DNA of 64,000 bases, taken from assembly GCF_900114645.1 (NCBI RefSeq), contig NZ_FOTR01000005.1:1-64000 (forward strand). Reading direction: 5' to 3'. Position numbers and translations under genes: made by a program. Below, in pieces: positions 45,277-54,978 of the stretch. Position 1 is the stretch's first letter; every line of letters begins with the position of its first letter. Below the pieces are notes generated by a model that was given only the letters and a program-made list of their open reading frames with translations, was not told where the DNA came from and did no database searches. The DNA comes from Gracilibacillus orientalis (GTDB lineage: Bacteria; Bacillota; Bacilli; Bacillales; Amphibacillaceae).

Positions 45277-45330
45277 GTATCACGATACTAACCGTCAGTA
45301 AGCCCCCACTGATCATAGTTTCACTTTTAT
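45275..45330 (+). repeat. dispersed hairpin repeat, copy B
   Basis: Reads TATCACGATACTAACCGTCA, then GTAAGCCCCCACTGATCATA, then GTTTCACTTTT. It differs from copies C and D at about nine positions. Together with the terminator it fills the first part of the 345-bp gap 45233-45577. The rest of that gap shows no gene. Confidence 0.85.
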
Positions 45331-45577
45331 CAGGTAAGAAACAGAAACATCCACGAATTAGTATTACATATTTTAGCAAGTATCTAGCACTTCTATAATC
45401 CGTATTTTACCATAGGAAAAACAATCCATTTTATCCAAGTCTACTCTATTTAAACGATTTATTTAACAATTAGTAGGTAATAGGTTTAGTTTTTTGTAAT
45501 AACTATTGTAAAAGGGTGTCTGCTATTGGCAAGATATGTAGTAGAAAGTCAACTTAGATCGAAAGGGGATTCTGGTA

Positions 45578-46960
45578 TTGGAAACATTTCTTTTTATTTT
45601 ATTCTACATATGTATATTTTTTCCGATTCTCCATCTACTTCATTGCTTGCCATGGTTTCGTGTACAGGGAGAGGATGATAGACGAAATCCCAAGTCAGAG
45701 AAAGGAGTAAGTATATTAATCCCTTGTTTCAATGAAGCGGGAATTATCAAAACGTCGGTTAATAGCATGAAATCACTAGATTACCAAAACTTTGAGGTGA
45801 TTTATGTTAATGATGGTTCGTCGGATGATACGTTTCCACTTTTGTATAAAAATTTAGAGTTAGAACAATGCTGGAAAACGACACTTAATCAGTTACCGCA
45901 TCAGGAAATTGAGAGTGCTTATCAGTCTAAATTATATCCTTATATCTTTGTGGTGAATAAAGTAAATGGTGGCAAAGCAGATGCATTAAATGCTGGCATT
46001 GAATGTTCGACAAAAGAATTAGTCGTAACATTGGATGCAGACACCATATTAACAGAATCTGCTCTCCATTCCATCAATAATACATTTGACGATGAAAATG
46101 TTATTGCTGCAGGTGGTATGGTGCATGTCTTGCAAGCAAAAACGTCAAATCCATTGAATAAGCTTACGCTAACGAAAGCTAATGTGCTCCTTGGTGTGCA
46201 GATGCTCGATTTTCTTAAAGCTTTTTATGTAACGAAGATATCACTAGCCCGTTTTCAGGGATTGGCAATTATATCTGGAGCCTTTGGTATTTTCAATAGG
46301 GAATTGCTCGTTAAGGTTGGCGGATACAGGTCCTCTGTAGGGGAAGACATTGATATAACGCTAAAAATTCAGCGTTATATCTCTAAAAAGAAACATGAGA
46401 TGAAAAATAAAAAAATTGTCCTCATTAAGGATGCTATTAGTTATACGGAATTACCGGAAACATGGATAGATTTATTTAAGCAGAGAATCCGTTGGCAAAA
46501 GGGATATATTGATTGTCTAGTCCACTTTATGCCCTTTCTATTAAGAACTGTATTGACAAGAGCTGTTTCCTTTTTCTACATTGCAGAAACACTTGTTGTT
46601 GCAATACTAGCAGCCTATGTAACAATTGGTGTTTTCACGTACAATGCAGTCGTTAATTTTTCTACGTCATTACTTAGTTTTGTATTGATCTATTTACTTT
46701 ATATTATCATATTTAATTTAGTATATGACATATTGGCAATATTACAGGTTAAACGTTATGGCTTTACTTTTCAAAAAAAGCAAGTCTTTCGATTGTTCTT
46801 AACGATTCTCTATGATGTTTTTATCCATCGCTTTGTAACCATGTATTTTGTTTTGTATGGAAGTATCGCCTATTTCTTTAATAAAGACTGGAAAAAGGTA
46901 AAACGAACCGGAAGAAACTATGAAACAGATATGGCATCAGAATATACTACAAGGATATAA
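45578..46960 (+). CDS. membrane glycosyltransferase family 2 (PgaC-like)
   Basis: Processive GT2 polysaccharide synthase of 460 residues. There is an N-terminal helix, then a GT-A domain with ILIPCFNEAGIIKTSV, the nucleotide-sugar Asp in VNDGSSDDT, and the metal-binding LDADT. The acceptor GAFGIFNR, the catalytic GEDIDITLKI and the QRIRWQKG (QxxRW) motif follow. Several C-terminal helices complete it. The TTG start has GAAAGGGGA 8 nt upstream. It resembles poly-N-acetylglucosamine or hyaluronan-type synthases; the polymer is unknown. The next gene, an LCP transferase, could attach it to peptidoglycan. Confidence 0.88.
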   Translation: METFLFILFYICIFFPILHLLHCLPWFRVQGEDDRRNPKSEKGVSILIPCFNEAGIIKTSVNSMKSLDYQNFEVIYVNDGSSDDTFPLLYKNLELEQCWKTTLNQLPHQEIESAYQSKLYPYIFVVNKVNGGKADALNAGIECSTKELVVTLDADTILTESALHSINNTFDDENVIAAGGMVHVLQAKTSNPLNKLTLTKANVLLGVQMLDFLKAFYVTKISLARFQGLAIISGAFGIFNRELLVKVGGYRSSVGEDIDITLKIQRYISKKKHEMKNKKIVLIKDAISYTELPETWIDLFKQRIRWQKGYIDCLVHFMPFLLRTVLTRAVSFFYIAETLVVAILAAYVTIGVFTYNAVVNFSTSLLSFVLIYLLYIIIFNLVYDILAILQVKRYGFTFQKKQVFRLFLTILYDVFIHRFVTMYFVLYGSIAYFFNKDWKKVKRTGRNYETDMASEYTTRI

Positions 46961-46983
46961 CATAAAAGCTGGGTGAGGATAAT

Positions 46984-47952
46984 ATGAACAAAGACAAATT
47001 AAAAAAGTTACTCGTCATAGTAATAACCGCTGTTGGTGTGCTCCTTATCACTACCGGAGGTTATGCATGGCATTCATTTACATCAACCATTACGAATATT
47101 CAGGAAGAAATTGATTATCAGGCAAATCAAATGCGTGTAAAAAATCTCGAATTGGGATCAGGTGAACCAATGAGTCTATTATTAATTGGAGTAGATGAAC
47201 CTGGGTCAAATGGAGATTTTAATCAACGATCGGATACACTCATTTATGTAACCTTAAATCCAAAAACAGAAACAACACATATGGTAAGTATTCCGCGTGA
47301 TACGTATACAGAAATGACAGGAGAAATTATAGATGATGAGATTCCAGATTCTCCTGCTTTAGATGGTGAAAAAGATAAGATTTCACATTCATATGCTCTA
47401 GGTGGTACTAGTATGACTGTGCAATCAGTAGAAACCTTCTTGGATGTGAGAGTGGATTATTTTGTGAAAGTGGATATGACAGGACTTGAAGATATTGTGG
47501 ATGCAGTGGGTCGCATCGAAGTGGACAATAGCTTTGCATTTACATATAAAGGAGTTACTTTTGAAGAAGGTCCTAATCACTTAAATAGTGAAGAAACAAG
47601 AAAATATGTACGTATGAGAAAAGATGACCCACGAGGAGACTTTGGCCGTCAGGAAAGACAAAGACAGGTCATTCAGGCACTCATGGAAAAAGGAACAACA
47701 CTACAAGGTTTAACTTCATCTATTTCTAATTTTAAAAAGATACTTACCGCAATAGAAGATAATTTTCGAACCAACCTAGATCTGGAATCTATGTGGGATA
47801 TACAAGATAATTATCGTGATGCTTTAAACAATATTGTAGAACACGAAATCCCCGGAGAAGACGGAGAAATCGATGAGACGTATTACTATATGCCAGATGA
47901 AGAAAAAGTTCAGGAACTTTCTGAGGAATTGAATAAGCAGTTGGAAGAATAG
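46984..47952 (+). CDS. LytR-CpsA-Psr (LCP) family transferase
   Basis: Membrane-anchored LCP enzyme of 322 residues, of the family that joins teichoic acids or other phosphate-linked glycopolymers to peptidoglycan. One N-terminal helix (LLVIVITAVGVLLITTGGYA). The catalytic core has LLLIGVDE, NQRSDTLIYVTLNPKTETTH, VSIPRDTY, DKISHSYALGG and RKYVRMRKDDPRGDFGRQER with the conserved Arg/Asp residues. GGTGAGGATAAT precedes the ATG. It lies 23 nt after the GT2 gene, so the pair is probably one operon. Confidence 0.9.
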   Translation: MNKDKLKKLLVIVITAVGVLLITTGGYAWHSFTSTITNIQEEIDYQANQMRVKNLELGSGEPMSLLLIGVDEPGSNGDFNQRSDTLIYVTLNPKTETTHMVSIPRDTYTEMTGEIIDDEIPDSPALDGEKDKISHSYALGGTSMTVQSVETFLDVRVDYFVKVDMTGLEDIVDAVGRIEVDNSFAFTYKGVTFEEGPNHLNSEETRKYVRMRKDDPRGDFGRQERQRQVIQALMEKGTTLQGLTSSISNFKKILTAIEDNFRTNLDLESMWDIQDNYRDALNNIVEHEIPGEDGEIDETYYYMPDEEKVQELSEELNKQLEE

Positions 47953-47974
47953 TTGAAAGTTGCGTTTTATGATT

Positions 47975-48022
47975 CAAAAGAGAGATAAGAGCTACATTAT
48001 TAGTACTCTTATTTCTCTTTTT
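47975..48022 (+). terminator. terminator after the LCP gene
   Basis: AAAAGAGAGATAAGAG pairs with CTCTTATTTCTCTTTT across a 14-nt loop, ending in a T run. Confidence 0.85.
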
Positions 48023-48108
48023 TCTTTTGTTGTAGATAACGGGTTACTTTATTTCAATTTCCACATATTTTCATGGAATACCACTAAAAAGCATTTGCTA
48101 TTAAAAAT

Positions 48109-48154
48109 AATAATAGTGTGTTTTGATCAATCTCTTTCGAAACACGCTATTTCT
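48109..48154 (+). terminator. second hairpin in the 47953-48371 spacer
   Basis: AATAGTGTGTTTTG pairs with CGAAACACGCTATT and is followed by TCTTTT. It resembles a terminator without a nearby gene. The remainder of the spacer is A+T-rich and shows nothing else. Confidence 0.55.
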
Positions 48155-48371
48155 TTTGCATTTTACTATTTTTCCATAAGACTATAAAACTAATTTTTCT
48201 GCAATTATATCAATCATATAAGCAATATAATCCTCTTTTCTCTAAAAGGTTATAGGTAAAAATAATCATTTTTCGACAAAATAGTTTAACGATTAGTCTT
48301 TTGTGATATTCTATCATATTAAGAAGAGGAATATTTTAGCATCTTTCCTATAGGAAAAAAGGAGGGCAACA

Positions 48372-49490
48372 ATGAATAATAGATTATCTTCTAAACTCGT
48401 ATTTATTCTTTCTTTATTTTTTCTATCATTTATATTTTTGCAACCAGTACAAGCTAGTAATTTAGAAACCTATGAAGTTAGTTCATCGACTCTTAATGTT
48501 CGAAGTGGGCCTTCTTCTGACAGTGAAATCGTAGCACAATTCGTGAACGGGAATGAGCTAGTGATTTTCCAGGAAAAATACGGATGGGTTCAAACTTACT
48601 TAGATGGAGAAGAAGTATGGGTGGCCAGACATCATTTAGTAAAAAAAGATTCTTCGAATACCGAAACTGCTAGTACAGGAACTACTAATACCGAAACAAG
48701 TAGTGATCATAAAATGGTTACTATTACATCCGAAAGCATTTTTGTTCGTTCTGGACCAGGTACTAGTCATGAAATGGTTAGCTCAGCAGTATCTGGAGAT
48801 AACTTTGAGGTGACAGACAAGTCAGGTGATTGGTATCAAATTATGTTAAGTGGATCAGAAACAGGCTGGATTGCTTCGTGGTTAACTGACCAAGCTTCTC
48901 ACCAAGAAGCATCTCAAGATAACAATGCTAATGCTGTATCCTCTAATTCAAAAAGCTTAGAAGGATACAATATTGTTGTTGACCCGGGACATGGTGGTAC
49001 AGATCCTGGAGCAATAGGCTTCAATGGAATACAAGAAAAAGACGTTATATTACCTACTTCAACAAAGGTTATTGATCATTTACGTGATGCCGGTGCTAAT
49101 GTCATTGTCACTAGAACCGGAGATAATTTTGTCTTATTAGATGATCGTGTCAGAATTAGTAATAGCTATTATACAGATGCTTTCATTAGTCTTCATTATG
49201 ATTCATCTTTAAATATGTCAGCAAATGGAGTTACTACGTATTTTGCTGATATAGCTGATAAAAAAATGGGTGAATCTATACAGTCATCCATTATATCTCA
49301 AGTTAGTCTTCATGATCGGGGAGTAAGACAAGCAAACTATAAAGTGCTTGTTAATTCATCAGCTCCTTCTGTTTTACTTGAGTTAGGTTTTATATCCAAT
49401 CCTCATAACCTGCCGATCGTACAAACAGAAAGCTATCAAAACAGTGTAGCAACGGGAATCACAAATGGATTAATAACATATTTTGAATAA
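48372..49490 (+). CDS. N-acetylmuramoyl-L-alanine amidase with two SH3b domains
   Basis: Secreted zinc amidase that cleaves the peptide from MurNAc. The 372-residue protein has a signal peptide (LFFLSFIFLQPVQA). Two bacterial SH3 domains follow (about 35-92 and 110-175; each has LNVRSGPS/IFVRSGPG and GW..). A C-terminal Amidase_3 domain (about 197-372) has DPGHGGTDPGAIGFNG, the metal Glu/His in VDPGHGG, SLHYDSS and LLELGFISN. AAAAGGAGGGCAAC precedes the ATG. Similar in layout to CwlC/LytC-like wall hydrolases. It stands alone with its own terminator. Confidence 0.92.
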   Translation: MNNRLSSKLVFILSLFFLSFIFLQPVQASNLETYEVSSSTLNVRSGPSSDSEIVAQFVNGNELVIFQEKYGWVQTYLDGEEVWVARHHLVKKDSSNTETASTGTTNTETSSDHKMVTITSESIFVRSGPGTSHEMVSSAVSGDNFEVTDKSGDWYQIMLSGSETGWIASWLTDQASHQEASQDNNANAVSSNSKSLEGYNIVVDPGHGGTDPGAIGFNGIQEKDVILPTSTKVIDHLRDAGANVIVTRTGDNFVLLDDRVRISNSYYTDAFISLHYDSSLNMSANGVTTYFADIADKKMGESIQSSIISQVSLHDRGVRQANYKVLVNSSAPSVLLELGFISNPHNLPIVQTESYQNSVATGITNGLITYFE

Positions 49491-49493
49491 TAC

Positions 49494-49527
49494 GAGTGGG
49501 CTGAATGAATATTCAGCCCACTTTTTT
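49494..49527 (+). terminator. terminator after the amidase gene
   Basis: GAGTGGGCTGAAT pairs with ATTCAGCCCACTT, with a four-base loop and TTTTTT. Confidence 0.9.
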
Positions 49528-49592
49528 GCTGTAAGGTCCCCTTCTCCTAAATGAATTCCTTTCTCTTCCTACAAGTCAATTGTGAACTTTCC

Positions 49593-49650
49593 AATTTTTA
49601 TCACGGTGCTAACCGTCTGTAAGACCCCCACTGATCATAGTCTCACTTTA
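49593..49650 (+). repeat. dispersed hairpin repeat, copy C
   Basis: Reference copy of about 57 bp. It contains the hairpin ACGGTGCTAACCGT (5-bp stem, loop GCTA), then CTGTAAGACCCCCACTGATC, then ATAGTCTCACTTTA, where AAGAC/GTCT can form a second stem. It lies 66 nt after the amidase terminator and before a Fur box. Confidence 0.88.
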
Positions 49651-49710
49651 TGAACATTTAAAGATAATCAAGGGTTGTTTTTCTGAGAGTAATAGTATAT
49701 ACTTTTTAAC

Positions 49711-49725
49711 TGATAATGATTATCA
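49711..49725 (+). promoter_or_regulatory. Fur box
   Basis: TGATAATGATTATCA is the exact 7-1-7 Fur consensus, 29 nt before the iron-binding-protein gene, so iron-dependent repression is expected. Confidence 0.93.
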
Positions 49726-49753
49726 ATATTGGTTACGGGTTTGGAGGGAAAAT

Positions 49754-50725
49754 ATGTATAAACAGAAGAATGTTTATTTTATAATCTTTTGTCTGTTGAT
49801 GTCCTTGGCACTTCTAGGTGCTTGTAATACGACTGCTACTCATGAAGCCAATTCTGAAGAGGATGAGACGGAAAATGTTAGATATTACGAGAGTGAAAAG
49901 GGAACGGTTGAATTACCACTTGAACCATCAAGGGTTGTAGTTTCAGTGAGAGATTATGTCGGTGATGTATTGGCGATGGGCGTCAAACCTGTTGGAGTAT
50001 CTGAAACAATGGTTTTCGATGCGCCTTATTATCAGGAACAGTTGAAAGGCGTAGAAAGCGTCGGAGAGGATACCGCAATATCCTTAGAAAAGATTACTAG
50101 TCTAAACCCTGATTTAATTATTACATATACAGAAGATTCATATGAACAATCGTCCAAAATTGCCCCGACGGTTTTGATTCCATATGGAGAACTTAATTAC
50201 GAAGAACGTTTACTTGAATTCGGCAAAATATTAAATAAGGAAACGGAGGCTCAGCAAAGGTTAGAGCAGTTTCAAGAGAAAGTAAAGGATAAGAAAGTAC
50301 AACTATCAGATACATTGGAACAAGATACCAAGGTAGCGATCGTTGAAATTACAGATAAAGATTTGTATGTGTTTGGAAAAACATATGGTCGCGGCGGGGA
50401 AATTTTATATAATCAATTAGAATTAGCAGCACCGAAGAAGGTAGAGGAAGTCACAGAAGCTGAGGGGTGGGCAAGTATATCCCTGGAAACCATACCAGAG
50501 TACTTAGGAGAAGCTGATTATATCTTAATGGGTGTACGAGATACTGGATCAGATAAAAAAGCTGAAATTCAATCTAGTAAATTATGGACAGAATTATCTG
50601 CTGTTAAGGAAGGAAAGGTGTATGAATATGACCTTGCATCGTTCTACTTCCAAGATGTCATAGCTCTCGATTATCAATTAGACTTACTTGTCGAATTTTT
50701 TCAATCGAATGAAAAGGTCAACTAA
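49754..50725 (+). CDS. iron-siderophore ABC transporter binding lipoprotein 1
   Basis: Class III (FecB/FhuD-type) iron-siderophore binding protein, 323 residues. The lipoprotein signal is CLLMSLALLGACNTT with Cys24. It continues VELPLEPSRVVVSVRDYVGD, VESVGEDTAISLEKITSLNP and DLIITY, with the mid-protein helix separating the lobes. It is the first gene after a perfect Fur box. A dispersed repeat copy separates it from the ATPase gene. A second binding protein of the same family lies at 54979, so two siderophore ligands may share one permease. Confidence 0.9.
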   Translation: MYKQKNVYFIIFCLLMSLALLGACNTTATHEANSEEDETENVRYYESEKGTVELPLEPSRVVVSVRDYVGDVLAMGVKPVGVSETMVFDAPYYQEQLKGVESVGEDTAISLEKITSLNPDLIITYTEDSYEQSSKIAPTVLIPYGELNYEERLLEFGKILNKETEAQQRLEQFQEKVKDKKVQLSDTLEQDTKVAIVEITDKDLYVFGKTYGRGGEILYNQLELAAPKKVEEVTEAEGWASISLETIPEYLGEADYILMGVRDTGSDKKAEIQSSKLWTELSAVKEGKVYEYDLASFYFQDVIALDYQLDLLVEFFQSNEKVN

Positions 50726-50780
50726 ATCATAAGGTGCCAAAATAAATGGAATGAAGGCGGATATATTGGTTCAAATCAAC

Positions 50781-50839
50781 CATTTTTATCACGGTGTTAA
50801 CCGTCTGTAAGACCCCCACTGATCATAGTCTTACTTTAT
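50781..50839 (+). repeat. dispersed hairpin repeat, copy D
   Basis: Nearly identical to copy C (ACGGTGTTAACCGT hairpin, then CTGTAAGACCCCCACTGATC and ATAGTCTTACTTTA). In this copy TAAGAC and GTCTTA are fully complementary. It lies inside the iron-uptake operon, between the binding-protein and ATPase genes. Confidence 0.88.
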
Positions 50840-50863
50840 TGATCTTAAGAGAGGAGATTTTTA

Positions 50864-51673
50864 ATGGATGCTTTAGATGTAAATAAAATAAGTGTAGGTT
50901 ATTCGAACAACTTAATTATTAAAGATTTGAGTGTCGCGATTCCAAAACATAAAATCACGACTATTGTCGGACCCAATGGATGCGGGAAATCAACGCTTAT
51001 CAAAACGATTGTCCGCGTTTTGCAAGTGCAATCTGGAGCTGTTTTCTTAGAAGGAAAAGCTATCCATACATTGGATACCAAAGAGGTTGCCAAGCGTATG
51101 GCTGTTTTACCCCAAACAGCACAAGCACCTAGTGGATTAACGGTGTTTGAACTCGTTTCTTATGGTCGTTTTCCTCATCGCAAGCGGATGGGAAGATTAA
51201 CCCAAAAAGACTATGAATATATTTATTGGGCACTTGATGTAACCGGTTTGAATGATTTGAAAGATCAACCCGCCAATGCTCTTTCGGGAGGTCAGAGACA
51301 ACGAGTGTGGATAGCAATGGCGTTGTCGCAAGGAACAGACATACTTGTGCTTGATGAACCTACCACTTATTTAGATCTAGCCCATCAATTAGATATTTTA
51401 TTATTACTACAACGTTTAAATAAAGAAGAAGGCCGAACCATTATTATGGTGCTGCACGATTTAAATCACGCCTCACGTTTTTCTGACTATATGATTGCCA
51501 TGAGAGATGGAGCAGTGATAACGGAAGGGACACCGAATGAAGTCATGACTTGCGATTACTTGAGGAAAGTTTTTCAGATAAATGCGGACTTAATTTCATG
51601 CCCGCACAGTACTAATCCGGTGTGCTTGTCATATCAGCTATGCAAAAATAATTCGGAATGTAAAGTTATCTAG
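50864..51673 (+). CDS. iron-siderophore ABC transporter ATPase
   Basis: FecE/YusV-type ATPase of 269 residues. Walker A is GPNGCGKST (about residues 37-45), the signature is ALSGGQRQRVWIAMAL, Walker B is ILVLDEPTTYLDL, and the switch is VLHDLNHASRF. The tail is unusually Cys-rich (CPHSTNPVCLSYQLCKNNSE) with four cysteines in about 25 residues. Related ATPases have a similar Cys tail, possibly an iron- or redox-linked feature (inference). GAGAGGAG precedes the ATG. Confidence 0.93.
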   Translation: MDALDVNKISVGYSNNLIIKDLSVAIPKHKITTIVGPNGCGKSTLIKTIVRVLQVQSGAVFLEGKAIHTLDTKEVAKRMAVLPQTAQAPSGLTVFELVSYGRFPHRKRMGRLTQKDYEYIYWALDVTGLNDLKDQPANALSGGQRQRVWIAMALSQGTDILVLDEPTTYLDLAHQLDILLLLQRLNKEEGRTIIMVLHDLNHASRFSDYMIAMRDGAVITEGTPNEVMTCDYLRKVFQINADLISCPHSTNPVCLSYQLCKNNSECKVI

Positions 51674-51734
51674 CAGAAACACTTATTATTGGTTTTGCAT
51701 GTCTCCGTGTATACAAGAAAGGAATAATAAATAG

Positions 51735-52790
51735 ATGGAATGGTCAAATCAACAAATGGATGAAAAAGAACAATTAAGAAAAGTAAAAGAAACGGCACGC
51801 CCAACCGTAGGCATATGGATACTATCGGCGGGGACGTTGATGCTGATATTTTCGTTAGTACTGTCGATATCCTTAGGAGCAGCAGATATAGATTTTAAAA
51901 CGGTATGGGGAACTGTGTTTAATTTCAATCCTGAATTGGTGGAGCATCAAATTATCTGGGAACTGAGGATGCCTCGTGTGATTGGAGCAGCCATTGTTGG
52001 AAGTTGCTTTGCGGTATCCGGGGCACTAATGCAAGGGATGACGCGTAACCCTTTAGCTGATTCGGGGTTGCTTGGATTAAATGCTGGAGCAGCTTTTATG
52101 CTGGCTTTATGCTTTGCTTTTTTCCCTGGTTTATCTTATACGTACGTAATATTATTTTCCTTTTTAGGAGCAGCTTTAGGAGCGGGGATTGTATATGGTG
52201 TTGGTTCATTATCAGAGAACGGATTAACACCGATACGCTTAGTATTGGCAGGAGCAGCGGTTAGTGCTTTGTTAGGTGCACTAAGTGAAGGGATTGCGCT
52301 CTATTACGAAATTGGGCAGGATTTAGCTTTCTGGTATGCCGGTGGCGTTTCAGGTACAACTTGGAGTCATTTGAAGGTTGTGACGCCATGGTTGTGCATA
52401 GCTATTCTAGGTGCGATCGCCTTGTCACGATCAATTACGATCTTGAGTCTGGGTGAAGAAGTAGCCATAGGGCTTGGTGAGAAAATGGGCCGAGTGAAAA
52501 TACTAAGTGCTATCATCATCCTTATTTTAGCGGGAGCGGCCGTTTCAGTGGTAGGCGCTGTTAGTTTTGTCGGATTGATCGTTCCGCATCTAGCACGTCG
52601 ATTAGTAGGTCATGATTACCGGTGGATAATCCCGACTTCTGCATTGCTTGGAGCTTTACTGGTTGTTTTTGCCGATTTATCAGCACGTATCATTAATCCT
52701 CCTTATGAAACACCAATCGGAGCATTAATAGCTCTTATAGGTGTACCCTTCTTCTTGTATTTAGCAAGAAAAGGAGGAGGCCAAGTATGA
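51735..52790 (+). CDS. iron-siderophore ABC transporter permease 1 (FecCD)
   Basis: FecCD-family permease of 351 residues with about ten helices. It has ELRMPRVIGAAIVGSCFAVS, GALMQGMTRNPLADSGLLGL, and the late FVGLIVPHLARRLVGHDYRW that contacts the ATPase. A short charged N-terminal segment precedes helix 1. AAAGGAATAAT precedes the ATG. The stop overlaps the next permease start by 4 nt, so the two are translationally coupled. Confidence 0.93.
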   Translation: MEWSNQQMDEKEQLRKVKETARPTVGIWILSAGTLMLIFSLVLSISLGAADIDFKTVWGTVFNFNPELVEHQIIWELRMPRVIGAAIVGSCFAVSGALMQGMTRNPLADSGLLGLNAGAAFMLALCFAFFPGLSYTYVILFSFLGAALGAGIVYGVGSLSENGLTPIRLVLAGAAVSALLGALSEGIALYYEIGQDLAFWYAGGVSGTTWSHLKVVTPWLCIAILGAIALSRSITILSLGEEVAIGLGEKMGRVKILSAIIILILAGAAVSVVGAVSFVGLIVPHLARRLVGHDYRWIIPTSALLGALLVVFADLSARIINPPYETPIGALIALIGVPFFLYLARKGGGQV

Positions 52791-53824
52791 CCAGTAAACA
52801 GTGGAAAACCAAAAGTCAGCTAAAAAAGGAAAGACAGGTAAAACTAAGTGTTGCTATCCTCCTTATTCTGATTAGCATATGTTTTTTAATCAGTTTAAAT
52901 ACTGGTCATATCCGATTAACACCACAAGAAACGTTTATGACATTAATAGGACAAGGAACAGAACAGCAATCTTTAATCTTATTTGATTTTCGATTGCCAC
53001 GTATGGTTGTTGCTATATTAGTTGGTGTGGGATTGGCGGTTTCTGGGGCAGTATTACAAGGAGTTGTTCGTAACCCATTAGCTGAGCCGGGCATCATCGG
53101 GATCAATGCAGGAGCTGGTCTGGCGGTCATGCTATTCATTTCGTTTTTTTCATCAGCATCAGCCGCTCCTGTTTTTGTAATGCCGATTATAGCGTTTATC
53201 GGTGCTGGAGGAGCAGCAGTTCTTATTTATGTTTTGGCATATAAACGTCATGAAGGGATATCACCGATTCGACTTGTGTTAACAGGTGTTGCTATAGCTG
53301 CAGGAATTAATGCCTTAATGATCGTATTGACATTAAATCTTGACCCTGAAAATTATCAATTTTTAGCAACATGGTTAGCTGGTAGCATTTGGGGTTCGAA
53401 TTGGAAGTTTGTACTTGCATTATTACCTTGGCTAATCATATTGATTCCGTTTGTCTACGTCAAAGCATCAGTCCTCAATGTATTAAATCTTGGTGATGAA
53501 ACAGCCATCGGTCTGGGAGCCCATATGGAGAAAGAAAGACGGATATTATTAGCATCAGCAGTCGGTCTTGCTGCAGCTTGTGTTTCTATTAGCGGTGGTA
53601 TAGGATTTGTGGGTCTAATTGCCCCTCACTTAACACGACGATTGGTAGGGGATAAGCATGAGTATATTATTCCTATTTCTGCCATGGTTGGTGCATTGCT
53701 ACTTCTCGCTGCTGATACTCTAGGGCGATGGATGATGCAACCTTCTGAAATTCCAGCAGGTATTATTGTCGCTGTTATTGGTTCGCCATATTTCTTATAC
53801 TTGCTGGCGAAAACAAAAGATTAG
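52787..53824 (+). CDS. iron-siderophore ABC transporter permease 2 (FecCD)
   Basis: Second FecCD permease of 345 residues. It has FDFRLPRMVVAILVGVGLAV, GAVLQGVVRNPLAEPGIIGI and FVGLIAPHLTRRLVGDKHEY. It forms a heterodimer with the preceding gene product. AAGGAGGAGG lies inside the 3' end of the previous gene. With the ATPase and two binding proteins this completes the importer. Confidence 0.93.
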   Translation: MTSKQWKTKSQLKKERQVKLSVAILLILISICFLISLNTGHIRLTPQETFMTLIGQGTEQQSLILFDFRLPRMVVAILVGVGLAVSGAVLQGVVRNPLAEPGIIGINAGAGLAVMLFISFFSSASAAPVFVMPIIAFIGAGGAAVLIYVLAYKRHEGISPIRLVLTGVAIAAGINALMIVLTLNLDPENYQFLATWLAGSIWGSNWKFVLALLPWLIILIPFVYVKASVLNVLNLGDETAIGLGAHMEKERRILLASAVGLAAACVSISGGIGFVGLIAPHLTRRLVGDKHEYIIPISAMVGALLLLAADTLGRWMMQPSEIPAGIIVAVIGSPYFLYLLAKTKD

Positions 53825-53895
53825 AAATCACTATTTAAATGGGAAAAAGTGAAACAAATAATCAATATATTTTAGGAAAAAAGAGGTGTTATTTG

Positions 53896-54936
53896 ATGAT
53901 GGAACATAATGAAGAGGTTTATGACGTTACGATCATTGGTGGAGGACCGGCCGGTTTATTTGCAGCATTTTATGCAGGGTTACGTGAAATGAAAGTAAAA
54001 GTTATTGAAGCACAGTCCCAATTAGGAGGAAAAGTCCACGTTTACCCACAAAAAATGATATGGGACATCGGAGGTATGACGCCGATTAACGGATCTGGTC
54101 TTATTGAACAAATGATAGAACAAGGGCTTACGTTTGAACCGACGATTGAGCTTCAGCAGACCATAACAAAAATGAATAAATTAGATTCCCATATTTTTGA
54201 ATTAGAAACCGATCAACAAAAGATACATTACTCTAAAACTGTCATCATGGCAGTAGGTGCAGGAGTTATTGATCCGATTAAGCTCGATGCCGAAAATGCT
54301 TCATTATATGAAAATAGCAACTTATATTATAGCGTGAAATCCATAGCAGATTTTAAAGATAAGACTGTTCTCATATCAGGTGGAGGCTCATCTGCTGTTG
54401 ATTGGGCAAATGAGCTAGCCCCAGTTGCTAAACAAGTGATATTAATCTATCGAGGAGACGACTTCAAGGCACATGAGTCAGATGTTTCAAAGTTAGCAAG
54501 AAATAATGTGGAATACCGTACTCACACAGAGATAACAGCATTACTAGGCGATGATTCGATTAATGAAGTGAAAACACTTAATAACCAAACAAACAAGACG
54601 GATACTCTTTCTGTTGATGCCGTTCTTGTTAATCATGGCTATAATCGTAATCACCAATTAATGACGGAAAGCGGCCTGCAAATTGAATTGAAAGATAATT
54701 ATTTTATTCAGGGGAATGTACTAGGAGAATCGAATATTCCAGGATTATATGGCGCTGGTGATATTCTGTCTCATGAAGGAAAGTTACACCTTATAGCGGG
54801 AGCCTTTCAAGATGCTGCTAATGTAGTTAACTGTGCGAAGCGCTATTTAGATCCTGAAGCACAAAAAGTGGCATTGGTGTCTTCTCATAATGCCCGTTTC
54901 AAAGAAAAAAATAAAGAGTATTTATATACGAAATAG
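53896..54936 (+). CDS. ferredoxin/flavodoxin-NADP reductase (YumC type)
   Basis: FAD flavoprotein of 346 residues, thioredoxin-reductase-like but without the CxxC active site. The FAD site is VYDVTIIGGGPAGLFAAFYA, the NADPH site is TVLISGGGSSAVDWANELAP, and the second FAD block is GLYGAGDILSHEGKLHLIAG. This is the type 2 FNR (YumC) pattern. The ORF is open from 53839, but AAAAGAGGTG lies just before ATG 53896 (53899 also possible). Inside an iron-uptake operon it may reduce ferric siderophore through ferredoxin or flavodoxin to release iron (inference). Confidence 0.87.
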   Translation: MMEHNEEVYDVTIIGGGPAGLFAAFYAGLREMKVKVIEAQSQLGGKVHVYPQKMIWDIGGMTPINGSGLIEQMIEQGLTFEPTIELQQTITKMNKLDSHIFELETDQQKIHYSKTVIMAVGAGVIDPIKLDAENASLYENSNLYYSVKSIADFKDKTVLISGGGSSAVDWANELAPVAKQVILIYRGDDFKAHESDVSKLARNNVEYRTHTEITALLGDDSINEVKTLNNQTNKTDTLSVDAVLVNHGYNRNHQLMTESGLQIELKDNYFIQGNVLGESNIPGLYGAGDILSHEGKLHLIAGAFQDAANVVNCAKRYLDPEAQKVALVSSHNARFKEKNKEYLYTK

Positions 54937-54978
54937 CAAGGAAACCTGACTATTTTTCTAAAGAAAGGATTATAATAT